From Moritella yayanosii (GTDB taxonomy: Bacteria > Pseudomonadota > Gammaproteobacteria > Enterobacterales > Moritellaceae), in contig NZ_LS483250.1 of NCBI RefSeq assembly GCF_900465055.1, positions 124,001-188,000 of the forward strand: 64,000 bases of DNA, written 5' to 3'. The position numbers and the translations under genes are program-made. Positions 57,062 to 64,000 of this stretch are shown here, one piece after another. The notes under the pieces are model-generated. The model saw nothing but the letters and a program-made list of their open reading frames with translations, made no database searches and had not been told where the DNA came from. How positions within the stretch are numbered: the stretch's first letter is position 1; each line of letters begins with the position of its first letter.

Positions 57062-57484
57062 TTATTCTATATTCTCTAGCGCAATTAAGCCTATTTTTAT
57101 AAAATCAAATAACTGTTTATAAAAAGAGTTTTTAATGATGGAGCGAACAATTTCAGCATCAATATTTAAATAATCATGAACAAGCGCATTGCGTAGACCA
57201 ATCACTTTTCGCCAATTCTTTAAGTCGTCTAATGTAATTTCACCCGTTTGTGATAACTGTTCAAATGATTGATATGCATCATTAGCTCTATGACCTGTTT
57301 TGTGTTTTGCCCAGTGTTTTGCAATGCCGATGCATGCTTCGATACTTATTTGTAAGCTGCGTTCAGCTGCGCGGTATTCAAGGTTTGATAAATCACGCTG
57401 TTGTAATAGAGTTTGTAATTCTATTAGTTCTTGTTCATAGCGGCTTGTATTGATCCGCATGGAAGCAATATACATATTGTCCAT
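57062..57484 (-). CDS. hepT: HepT-type HEPN ribonuclease toxin
   Basis: A 140-aa all-helical HEPN (DUF86-like) protein. The catalytic motif RX4HXY is visible as RNALVHDY. Family members cleave RNA and are neutralised by a partner nucleotidyltransferase that AMPylates the motif tyrosine, as described for Shewanella oneidensis HepT/MntA. The start at 57484 is supported by AGGACA just upstream and lies 12 bases after mntA. Confidence 0.88.
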   Translation of the reverse strand: MDNMYIASMRINTSRYEQELIELQTLLQQRDLSNLEYRAAERSLQISIEACIGIAKHWAKHKTGHRANDAYQSFEQLSQTGEITLDDLKNWRKVIGLRNALVHDYLNIDAEIVRSIIKNSFYKQLFDFIKIGLIALENIE

Positions 57485-57496
57485 CAGTTGTCCTGT

Positions 57497-57880
57497 TTAC
57501 AAATTATTGTGTTTGAAATCGAGTTCAGCTTTAGAACAGATTATTGCTTCGGCACACATGCGTAAACCTTTATCATTTGAATAAAGTAATTTCCCGTTAA
57601 TTGCATTAAAGGCGAGTGGGATCATTACTTGGTTTACATCTAAGATACTTAATTCGAGTTTACGGTTTTGAAATGAAGAGCGCCAATCTATTGCTAATAA
57701 TTCAGGTCTTAATCTTGAGTCTAATTTGTCTGCAATGCGATTGTTAAACAGTACCGCTAAGTCGTAGTCACTCTCTGCGGAAAAGTTGCCTTTTGCTCTA
57801 GAGCCATACAGCCAAAGTGCTGCGATATCATTATCTTTTTGTGCTAATGATATTAGCCCATTAATAATAGGATCGTTCAT
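57497..57880 (-). CDS. mntA: MntA-type minimal nucleotidyltransferase antitoxin
   Basis: A 127-aa minimal nucleotidyltransferase with the motif GSRAKGNFSAESDYDLAVL, i.e. the conserved GS followed by the DXD metal pair. It is the expected AMPylating antitoxin of the adjacent HEPN toxin. It is upstream of hepT in the same operon, which is the normal order for this system. Confidence 0.88.
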   Translation of the reverse strand: MNDPIINGLISLAQKDNDIAALWLYGSRAKGNFSAESDYDLAVLFNNRIADKLDSRLRPELLAIDWRSSFQNRKLELSILDVNQVMIPLAFNAINGKLLYSNDKGLRMCAEAIICSKAELDFKHNNL

Positions 57881-58003
57881 TTAAGTTTTATACCAGCTGT
57901 AAAATATATCTAACGTAAATATGAGTAATAATAACTTAGATAGAAGTAGAAATATAATCATTTTCCAAGTCACATGCTAAGCGGTATCCTTATTGGCGAT
58001 GCA

Positions 58004-58110
58004 AGTGTTCAGCTGCTATCTTTGAATCATATATTCAAACGTTAGGAGAGTATATGCTATCAACCGAAAACATCATCACGCAAGTGAAACGTAGTGTTCA
58101 GCTGCTATCT
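58004..58110 (+). repeat. 18-base direct repeat around a gene start
   Basis: The 18-mer AGTGTTCAGCTGCTATCT occurs at 58004-58021 and again at 58093-58110, 89 bases apart. The second copy is inside the membrane-protein gene (codons for SVQLLS) and the first is upstream of its ribosome site. Confidence 0.85.
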
Positions 58111-58695
58111 GCAACCTACATTGTTCTATTTGGCTTATTGTTTACTGTCACTATGATAAGCGGCTATTACAATATACCGATATCGTCGTTTACCCGTGAT
58201 CCAACTGTGGTGCTGGGGGGGCCTTCGTATATTGGTTTTATATCTAACATAGGTATATTATTTTGGGCTTTTACTGCAGCAATCTGTCTTTTTTCTTCAG
58301 TTATTCATAAGCATAGCAATAACCAAACCACCTCTAAATTTTTGCTTTACTCAGGTTTACTTACCTTGTGGTTGTTATTGGATGATATGTTTATGTTGCA
58401 TGATTCATTGTTACCGAATCATTTGATGATACCTGAAAAACTGGTTTACTTAGGCTACGTAACAATCGTTCTAGCCTATTTGGTGAAATTCAGAACTGAA
58501 ATATTAAACCACGAGTACGCAACTTTATTTATCGCTTTTAGTTTCTTTGCACTGTCAGTGTTGGCTGATTTATTGTTAGAACAACAAGGGTTTGAATTTT
58601 TGCTCGAGGATGGCTTGAAGTTATTCGGGATTGTTACCTGGTTTATATTTTTTTTCAGAACATGCCGAGTTTATCTTCAACGGGAGGACGTGTGA
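58054..58695 (+). CDS. Membrane protein of unknown function
   Basis: A 213-aa protein with about six hydrophobic segments (near residues 20-40, 65-82, 95-112, 130-145, 155-172 and 185-200). A charged cluster WLLLDDMFMLHDSLLP between helices contains acidic and His residues that could bind metal. I do not recognise the family. AGGAGAG lies well placed upstream of ATG 58054. It stands alone, ended by a hairpin at 58769. Confidence 0.75.
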   Translation: MLSTENIITQVKRSVQLLSATYIVLFGLLFTVTMISGYYNIPISSFTRDPTVVLGGPSYIGFISNIGILFWAFTAAICLFSSVIHKHSNNQTTSKFLLYSGLLTLWLLLDDMFMLHDSLLPNHLMIPEKLVYLGYVTIVLAYLVKFRTEILNHEYATLFIAFSFFALSVLADLLLEQQGFEFLLEDGLKLFGIVTWFIFFFRTCRVYLQREDV

Positions 58696-58768
58696 AAATG
58701 AGTCAGTAACTATGGATTAGTAACAACGACTCAGTAATCATTAAACACAAATAATCAGTGGCAGTCAT

Positions 58769-58803
58769 AAACACACATACAGTTCCCTTGTCATGTGTGT
58801 TTT
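58769..58803. terminator. Terminator between convergent small genes
   Basis: ACACACAT (58771) and ATGTGTGT (58793) form a stem with TTT following and AA preceding. It suits both the rightward membrane-protein gene and the leftward 88-aa gene. Confidence 0.6.
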
Positions 58804-58835
58804 CGGTGTGCATTGTTGCAGACGGTATCGCCTAA

Positions 58836-59102
58836 TTAAACAACTACGTATTGTTTTGCTTGTCTTGCTTCAACGATATATCTTCTTTTTAGCTTTTTAG
58901 CCATGTCTGGTGTTAGATCTGAATGCAACATTTCTAACGTGCTTTGACCTTTACTTTTCAGGTACGCGACAACTAATGGACGTGTTGGATCTGCGTGATT
59001 TTTAGCCCATTCATAGCTTTTCACTGCGTTTGCTGGTGGCGTTTTTTTCGCTGCGATATACACACTACCATCAGGAAAAGATACACGGTAAATATTGATC
59101 AT
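58836..59102 (-). CDS. Small protein, possibly a degenerate GIY-YIG fold
   Basis: 88 aa. The layout resembles a GIY-YIG domain: an initial strand pair NIYRVSFPDGSVYIAAKK, a middle helix with NHADPTRPLVVAYLKSKG, and a later LTPDMAKKLKRRYIVEA helix similar to the LTEEEA-x-E-x-x-YI helix of that family. The second GIY-YIG tyrosine pair is only partly kept and the catalytic Arg and Glu are not clear, so nuclease activity is doubtful. This is fold recognition by eye and could be wrong. The start has a plausible AGTGAG upstream. Confidence 0.5.
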   Translation of the reverse strand: MINIYRVSFPDGSVYIAAKKTPPANAVKSYEWAKNHADPTRPLVVAYLKSKGQSTLEMLHSDLTPDMAKKLKRRYIVEARQAKQYVVV

Positions 59103-59539
59103 TTTGTTCTCACTTTAATCTTCGTCATCAAAATACTAAATTTTATCGATCTAGTATGACAGCTTTTGGAGTGTTAAACATAATTACTTAGATCTCGCAC
59201 CGAGCCAATTGTACTTATTGCTTGAATCCAGAACCACTTATTTAATGCAATAGGTATTAAACGCGGATGGTTTAAGTAATTAACCCGCTTGTATCGACAT
59301 AATCTGGGTCATACCGTTGGCATTGTCTGTTATGTACACCCGAACCGACATTGTACCGTGAGGTAAATTATTGAGTTTAACGAGGTGAATCCATATATTA
59401 ATGAATGAGCGATGATTACAGTTTTAGTGGTCATCGCTTTTTTATGACGGAAAACATAATGTTAATAAGGAAACGAATAGTAATTTATATTAGACTCGTA
59501 AACATATATTAGCGTGTTGAATTAACTCATGGAGTAATA
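59103..59539. other. Intergenic stretch with a possible gene relic and a hairpin
   Basis: There is no intact gene. On the minus strand, 59280-59398 is open to a TAA and reads LNNLPHGTMSVRVYITDNAN near its end, reminiscent of the last strands of an Ig-like or adhesin repeat domain; it has no start and is probably a relic. At 59409-59443 GCGATGA pairs with TCATCGC followed by six T, a good rightward terminator with no obvious gene before it. Confidence 0.4.
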
Positions 59540-60610
59540 ATGGCATTTTATGATAAACCGGCTGAAATATCAGCTTTTAATGCAAAATTTGAAGCGCAGA
59601 AAATCGCATTTGCACCAGTGGCGTTTCAAGTGGCGCGCTGTTTATTAAAATTTGATATTTTAAAAGCAGTTGATGACGCAGGTAAACAAGGCATCAGTTT
59701 ATCAGCATTGACAGACAAGCTCGACACCAGTGAATACGGTATCAGTGTATTGCTTGATATGGGACTAAGCATGGGGCTAGTGTGGCAACAAGATGACAAC
59801 TTTATTTTAGATAAAGTGGGTTACTTTTTGCTTAACGATGATATGGCATTAAAGAACCTCGATTTTACCCACCATGTTTGTTACCAAGGTCTGTTTGATT
59901 TAGATAAAGCCATTGAAACCGGTACGCCTGCAGGCCTGCAGGTATTTGGTGATTGGAAAACGATTTATCCGGGTTTAAGTCAATTACCGGAAGAAGCGAA
60001 AAGAAGTTGGTTTGAATTTGATCATTACTATTCAGACCACGCCTTTCCTGAGGTACTGGCATTATTGTTTGAACACAAGCCAAAACACATTTTAGATGTG
60101 GGTGGCAATACCGGTAAATGGTCATTAGCGTGTACCAAGCATGATGAAAACGTCAACGTGACTATTATGGATTTACCGGGACAGCTTAATGTGGCGTTGG
60201 CAAATGCGAAAGCGGCGGGTGTTGGCGATCGTGTTCACGGCCATGAAACCGATTTACTTGATGAAAGCCGTACCTTTTTTGCTGGTGCCGATACCATCTG
60301 GATGAGTCAGTTTTTAGATTGCTTTAGTAAAAGTGAAATTTTAAGCATTCTAAAGCGAGCTGCAGATGTCATGACTGCCGATAGCCGTTTATATATTTTA
60401 GAAACGTTCTGGGATAGACAGCCCTACGAAGCGGGTGCTTATTGTGTCAATGCCACGTCTATCTACTTTACTGCTATGGCCAATGGTAATAGTCGTATGT
60501 ATCACTCTAAAGATATGATGCGTTTGATCCAAGAAGCGGGTTTGTATGTCGACCAAGATACCGATGATTTGGGTCTCGGCCATACGCTTCTCGCTTGTAA
60601 GAAAAAATAA
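59540..60610 (+). CDS. SAM-dependent methyltransferase of the aryl-polyene cluster
   Basis: A 356-aa class I methyltransferase. A winged-helix dimerisation region fills roughly residues 30-105 (FDILKAVDDAG, ISALTDKLDTSEYGISVLL-like) and the SAM-binding loop ILDVGGNTGKWSLA is near residue 190, followed by MDLPGQL. It resembles the O-methyltransferase type. It lies just upstream of APE biosynthetic genes and similar methyltransferases open many APE loci, so methylation of the polyene head group is the likely role (inference). GGAGTAATA precedes the ATG. Confidence 0.82.
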   Translation: MAFYDKPAEISAFNAKFEAQKIAFAPVAFQVARCLLKFDILKAVDDAGKQGISLSALTDKLDTSEYGISVLLDMGLSMGLVWQQDDNFILDKVGYFLLNDDMALKNLDFTHHVCYQGLFDLDKAIETGTPAGLQVFGDWKTIYPGLSQLPEEAKRSWFEFDHYYSDHAFPEVLALLFEHKPKHILDVGGNTGKWSLACTKHDENVNVTIMDLPGQLNVALANAKAAGVGDRVHGHETDLLDESRTFFAGADTIWMSQFLDCFSKSEILSILKRAADVMTADSRLYILETFWDRQPYEAGAYCVNATSIYFTAMANGNSRMYHSKDMMRLIQEAGLYVDQDTDDLGLGHTLLACKKK

Positions 60611-60783
60611 TCGAGAATATTAAAAGTAATATTTTGTAAGCGAAAGTAAGCGTTGTTATTGTTGCATTTACAATCAAATAACCATTGTCAGCTTATAGAG
60701 TAGAATAAGCCATATAGTGTAACTTGTTGATAGTTATTATATTTTTAATTTAGCTGTTGATTTTTTGTTAACGATTAATTATT

Positions 60784-60810
60784 ATGGCGGCATATTTATT
60801 GCTGCCATTT
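60784..60810 (+). promoter_or_regulatory. Stem-loop just upstream of the ketosynthase-like gene
   Basis: ATGGCGGCA and TGCTGCCAT pair at 8 of 9 positions over a 7-base loop, then TTT. It ends about 17 bases before the TTG start and just before the AGGAG ribosome site. It could be a weak terminator or control translation. Confidence 0.45.
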
Positions 60811-60827
60811 TAGTTTAGGAGAAACCG

Positions 60828-61673
60828 TTGAAGTTACATCTAGAAAGTATTAGCGCTTGGTCAACTTCCGGTGCTGAAAAAACTAATAAACCCGACGGCA
60901 TGCAACAAAAATCATCAGTTTGGCCAACGTTAGCGTTTGTGCCAGCAATGCAACGTCGTCGCTTAAGCCCTTTCGCTAAGATTGCGCTGTATACGGCTGA
61001 AAATGCACTCGCTGCGCTGTCCGAAACATCAGAATCTAAAACACCAGAACAGTCTGCACAAATTGATATTGTATTCTCGAGTCGTCATGGTGATTTACAT
61101 AAAACATCAGTATTACTGACTGATCTTGCCGCAGAGCAAGACATTTCACCCACCGCATTTAGTACTTCTGTCCATAATGCGGTGCCGGGTTTATACAGTA
61201 TTATCAAGCACAACAAACAAGCAATTAACGCCATATCTGCGGGTAAAGATAGCTTCTTTTATGCGTTTGTTGATGCCTATGCGCGGTTAAAATCGGGTCG
61301 TGCGAATAAGCTACTTATCGTGCATGTCGACCGTGAACTGCCAGCATTGTATTCCCAGTTTCAAGATGAACAACAAGTGGATCACGCGGTTGCTATGGTG
61401 GTGACGCTAATACCTACGCCAGCAACAATTGCCAATATCGACATTAATTTTAGCGCCTTCTCGGGCGCTGAAAAAGGCGCTGAAAACGGCGGTAAGCAAG
61501 GCGATCAACAAGATACGGCTGAATTGAACTTGCCCGCAGCCTTGTGTTTTATGAACTGGTTTGATACCAACTTAGGTTTAACACCAAAAATAGTACCAAA
61601 ATCAACGTTACAATATACGTCTGATCGCCATATTTGGACTTGTGATTTAATTTCCGGAACGATGGATGTTTAA
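60828..61673 (+). CDS. Beta-ketoacyl synthase-like chain-length factor (APE)
   Basis: A 281-aa protein matching the N-terminal half of a ketosynthase (Ketoacyl-synt_2 type). Motifs are RRLSPFAKIAL, VFSSRHGDLHKTSVLL and SPTAFSTSVHNAVPGLYSI. The last places His where active KSs have Cys, as is usual in the catalytically inactive APE chain-length factor that pairs with an active KS. The TTG start is strongly supported by AGGAG seven bases upstream. It overlaps the acyltransferase gene by 8 bases. Confidence 0.88.
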   Translation: MKLHLESISAWSTSGAEKTNKPDGMQQKSSVWPTLAFVPAMQRRRLSPFAKIALYTAENALAALSETSESKTPEQSAQIDIVFSSRHGDLHKTSVLLTDLAAEQDISPTAFSTSVHNAVPGLYSIIKHNKQAINAISAGKDSFFYAFVDAYARLKSGRANKLLIVHVDRELPALYSQFQDEQQVDHAVAMVVTLIPTPATIANIDINFSAFSGAEKGAENGGKQGDQQDTAELNLPAALCFMNWFDTNLGLTPKIVPKSTLQYTSDRHIWTCDLISGTMDV

Positions 61674-62460
61674 GGCGCTTAACTATGTTTATAAAGCGCT
61701 TAATTATCTTTGGCGTTTATTTGCTACGGCTACGTGCTTTAGCTTATTTGGTGTGGGTGGGTTGATACTGACGATGTTGGTATTTCCGCTTCAGAAATTG
61801 TGTATCCGCGGTGAGCAAGCGCAAAAACGTGCAGCACGTACAACCGTACATTATAGTTTCCGGTTTTTTATTGCCATGATGGCGTTTACGCGGATCTTCG
61901 CATTTGATCTGCGTGATAGAGCAAAGTTGGCTCAGTTGCAAGGTCAATTAGTGCTTGCTAATCACCCCTCGTTGATTGATGTGGTGGTGTTGCTTTCTAT
62001 TATTCCCAATGCTGATTGCGTGGTTAAAGCACATTTATTTAGTAATCCCTTTATTCGTGGGGTGATAAAAAATACCGGTTATATCAGTAACGCTGACCCC
62101 GAAGCACTGCTCGATGCGTGTAAATCATCATTAGAGCAGGGTAACAATCTGATTATTTTCCCTGAAGGCACACGTACCGTACCAGGAAAAGAAGTAGTTT
62201 TTCAACGTGGCGCAGCCAATATAGCCTTACGTTGTCAGGCTTCAATTACCACTGTATTAATTAATGTCATGCCAAGTACATTAACAAAAGCAGAATCTTG
62301 GTATCAAATTCCAAGCGAAAAAGCTAAATTTATGCTGCGGTTAACACGCAATGTGCCGTCAATTTCAACTGCAGCAGGAACATCCATGAGTAAACAAGTT
62401 CGTCATTATTGCCGTGAACTTGAACGTTATTTTAAACAGGAACTACAGCTTAATGACTGA
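61666..62460 (+). CDS. Lysophospholipid-acyltransferase-like protein (APE)
   Basis: A 264-aa PlsC-type acyltransferase with one N-terminal hydrophobic segment (about 20-45), the HX4D motif in ANHPSLIDVVVL and the substrate motif FPEGTR. In APE loci this enzyme is thought to attach the polyene or its lipid anchor in the membrane. It overlaps both neighbours by 8 bases, indicating coupled translation. Confidence 0.9.
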   Translation: MFKALNYVYKALNYLWRLFATATCFSLFGVGGLILTMLVFPLQKLCIRGEQAQKRAARTTVHYSFRFFIAMMAFTRIFAFDLRDRAKLAQLQGQLVLANHPSLIDVVVLLSIIPNADCVVKAHLFSNPFIRGVIKNTGYISNADPEALLDACKSSLEQGNNLIIFPEGTRTVPGKEVVFQRGAANIALRCQASITTVLINVMPSTLTKAESWYQIPSEKAKFMLRLTRNVPSISTAAGTSMSKQVRHYCRELERYFKQELQLND

Positions 62461-62716
62461 ATTAAAAACTGAGCTAAAGCAGCTTATTATTGCGGAACTA
62501 GACCTTGAAGATATTGAAGTTGAAGATATTAACGATGCGGATGCATTGTTTGTTGAAGGCTTAGGTTTAGATAGCATCGATGCACTGGAATTAGGTCTGA
62601 TCCTAAAGAAACATTACAACATCAAAATCGATGCAAACTCGGAAGAGATTAAACACCATTTTTCATCGATTAATGCATTAAGTGCATTCATTACTCAGAC
62701 TCGCGCTGTGGCTTAA
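62453..62716 (+). CDS. Acyl carrier protein 1 (APE)
   Basis: 87 aa, start MTELKTELKQLI at ATG 62453, overlapping the acyltransferase end; the longer frame to 62414 is inside that gene. The phosphopantetheine serine is in GLGLDSIDALEL. It is strongly acidic, as ACPs are, and one of two carriers that hold the growing polyene. Confidence 0.93.
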   Translation: MTELKTELKQLIIAELDLEDIEVEDINDADALFVEGLGLDSIDALELGLILKKHYNIKIDANSEEIKHHFSSINALSAFITQTRAVA

Positions 62717-62729
62717 TTAAGGATTTCCC

Positions 62730-62981
62730 ATGCAATCAAGAGAACAGATCTACCAAACACTAGCCGATATCTTAATTGAAGAATTTGAGATTGAAGCCGA
62801 TGATATTAGCCTCGAAGCTAATTTATATACTGACTTAGATTTAGACAGTATTGATGCCATTGATTTAGTGATTAAATTACGCGACATAACTAACGAAAAA
62901 ATTGAACCTGAAGTGTTTAAATTAGTACGTACAGTCGAAGACGTTGTTAACGAAATCGAAAAACTAACGTTAGCGAAATAA
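62730..62981 (+). CDS. Acyl carrier protein 2 (APE)
   Basis: An 83-aa second carrier with DLDLDSIDAIDL around the phosphopantetheine serine. It is 13 bases after ACP 1 with AAGGA upstream. Paired ACPs are standard in APE gene clusters. Confidence 0.94.
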   Translation: MQSREQIYQTLADILIEEFEIEADDISLEANLYTDLDLDSIDAIDLVIKLRDITNEKIEPEVFKLVRTVEDVVNEIEKLTLAK

Positions 62982-63025
62982 TCGCTGTCTGCTTAGTTCA
63001 TCGTGCTATGACATGTGAAGACGCT

Positions 63026-63067
63026 ATGTTGAAGACTTTATGTTGAAAAACTTATGTTGAAAAAAAC
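63026..63067 (+). repeat. Three 14-base imperfect tandem repeats spanning a gene start
   Basis: Units begin ATGTTGAA at 63026, 63040 and 63054, exactly 14 bases apart; the third is the start of the membrane-protein gene. The first two open six-codon frames (MLKTLC and MLKNLC), each ended by a TGA that overlaps the following ATG region. Confidence 0.8.
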
Positions 63068-63674
63068 GCTGACTGTGCTGTTGGGATTATGCTTATTGCT
63101 CTATCCCTTTGCTGTCTATTTAGGACTAAATTATGTTAGTCCTTTTTGGCTTGCCCTGGGTTTGTTAGCCTTGTTATTGTCGCGTTTAGTGATGTTACGT
63201 GGTGTCTTAAACAAAATGCCGTGGTTATTACCTGCAACCACACTGGGCGGCTTAGCGATAGTTACCTCGTTATTCACGGATTCTGATATTGGTTTTAAAC
63301 TATATCCGCTGATGGTCAACTTTGCCATGCTGGCGGTATTTGCCTATTCATACTTTAAACCGCCCACTGTTATTGAAACGTTTGCGCGATTACAAGATCC
63401 GAACTTACCTGAACATGCGGTGGGTTACACACGTAAAGTTACCTTGGTGTGGTGTGGTTTCTTCATTATTAACGCCAGTATTTCATTGTACACGGCGTTA
63501 TATTGCTCATTTAAAGTGTGGACTATTTATAACGGTTTCATTGCCTATATTCTGATTGGCAGTCTATGTGCGGTTGAATTTGTTGTGCGCCTATTTGTGC
63601 AGCGTCAACACGCTAAAAATAATGCCGATAACAGTGACAACCCAAGCATTGAAACTGCGAACAAGGAAGCTTAA
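63054..63674 (+). CDS. APE-cluster membrane protein (COG4648-like)
   Basis: A 206-aa integral membrane protein with about six hydrophobic helices, the last cytoplasmic tail being charged and rich in Asn. It resembles the membrane protein regularly found between the ACPs and the AMP-ligase in APE loci; its exact function is unknown. The start at 63054 lacks a clear ribosome site and is preceded by two mini-frames that duplicate its first codons. Confidence 0.8.
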   Translation: MLKKTLTVLLGLCLLLYPFAVYLGLNYVSPFWLALGLLALLLSRLVMLRGVLNKMPWLLPATTLGGLAIVTSLFTDSDIGFKLYPLMVNFAMLAVFAYSYFKPPTVIETFARLQDPNLPEHAVGYTRKVTLVWCGFFIINASISLYTALYCSFKVWTIYNGFIAYILIGSLCAVEFVVRLFVQRQHAKNNADNSDNPSIETANKEA

Positions 63675-63677
63675 GTA

Positions 63678-64000
63678 ATGACTGGTCTGTCGCTATGTCA
63701 GCGTGATATTTGCTTTTATCTTAACAAGCAAGCCTATAGTTTTGAGCAGTTTAATGCGGATATTAGCCAAACTAGACAGGTGATCCGCCAAACGCATGCC
63801 GACAGTGTGCTACTGTTTCACCAATCTAGCTATCAGTTTAGTGTTGGCTTTTTTGCCCTCGCACTAGAAAGTCGTCACATTGTTATGCCACCGAATGCAC
63901 AGCCGCAAACGCTCATGCATATCGCGTCGCAATGTCAGGCTACGTTAGGTGATATTAATGTTGGAGGTCTCGATGCGATCAACACGCCATTAATCGATGT
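63678..64000 (+). CDS. Probable APE acyl-CoA synthetase / AMP-ligase, 5' part
   Basis: The frame from ATG 63678 stays open to the right edge (107 codons). It reads MTGLSLCQRDICFYLNKQAY, with later DSVLLFHQSSYQFSVGFFAL and HIVMPPNAQPQTL, which fits the N-terminal subdomain of the AMP-ligases that activate the aryl starter in APE synthesis. The catalytic core motif is beyond the window. It is 3 bases after the membrane-protein stop. Confidence 0.75.
   Translation, partial: MTGLSLCQRDICFYLNKQAYSFEQFNADISQTRQVIRQTHADSVLLFHQSSYQFSVGFFALALESRHIVMPPNAQPQTLMHIASQCQATLGDINVGGLDAINTPLID

Noticed and set aside
63040-63060. Mini-frames before the APE membrane protein annotated as peptide genes
   Set aside because: They are six codons each, without clear ribosome sites, and arise from a 14-base repeat; they are reported as a repeat instead.

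Overview
The window comes from an AT-rich marine gammaproteobacterium. The housekeeping genes (purF, lpxH, ppiB, cysS, folD) are gammaproteobacterial in type. The mix of psychrophile-like codon use, a nos cluster and an aryl-polyene locus suggests a Moritella- or Vibrio-like organism, but the genus is an inference.

Layout. 1-6401 holds core genes: the 3' part of purF, lpxH, ppiB, cysS, an FKBP-type isomerase, folD and a Nudix-type protein. 6570-7236 is a tRNA operon (Pro-Arg-His-Leu-Pro) with its own promoter and terminator. 7304-7639 is a small unknown gene. 8019-46833 is a large nonribosomal peptide locus. 46834-48620 is a strip of decayed gene fragments. 48760-56958 is a nitrous-oxide reductase cluster (nosRZDFYL) behind an FNR/DNR-type promoter. 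57062-57880 is a HepT/MntA toxin-antitoxin pair. 58054-59102 holds two poorly known small genes. 59540 to the right edge is the beginning of an aryl-polyene (APE) cluster.

The peptide locus is the main feature. A perfect 7-1-7 Fur-type palindrome (19107-19121) lies between two divergent units. Leftward are an MbtH-like protein, a TonB-dependent siderophore receptor and a type II thioesterase. Rightward are a stand-alone SyrP/TauD-type hydroxylase and three NRPSs of 2206, 2241 and 4444 aa. Further left, a SyrD/PvdE-type exporter is translationally coupled to a complete YejABEF-type peptide importer and a nitroreductase-family flavoprotein. Reading specificity codes by eye gives Asp-Gly-X-Ser-Ser(D)-Asp(D)-Gly. 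Module 1 (Asp) carries two tandem carrier domains. Module 3 has no adenylation domain at all and is built C-T-T-E. If module 3 is charged with Asp in trans and the Asp residues are beta-hydroxylated, the product would carry three hydroxy-aspartates, enough for six-coordinate Fe(III). No ornithine hydroxylase or catechol genes are present, so hydroxy-aspartate is the only iron ligand the locus itself predicts.

Limits. All domain and specificity calls are manual readings of motifs. No database search was run, and product structure, iron regulation and genus remain inferences.
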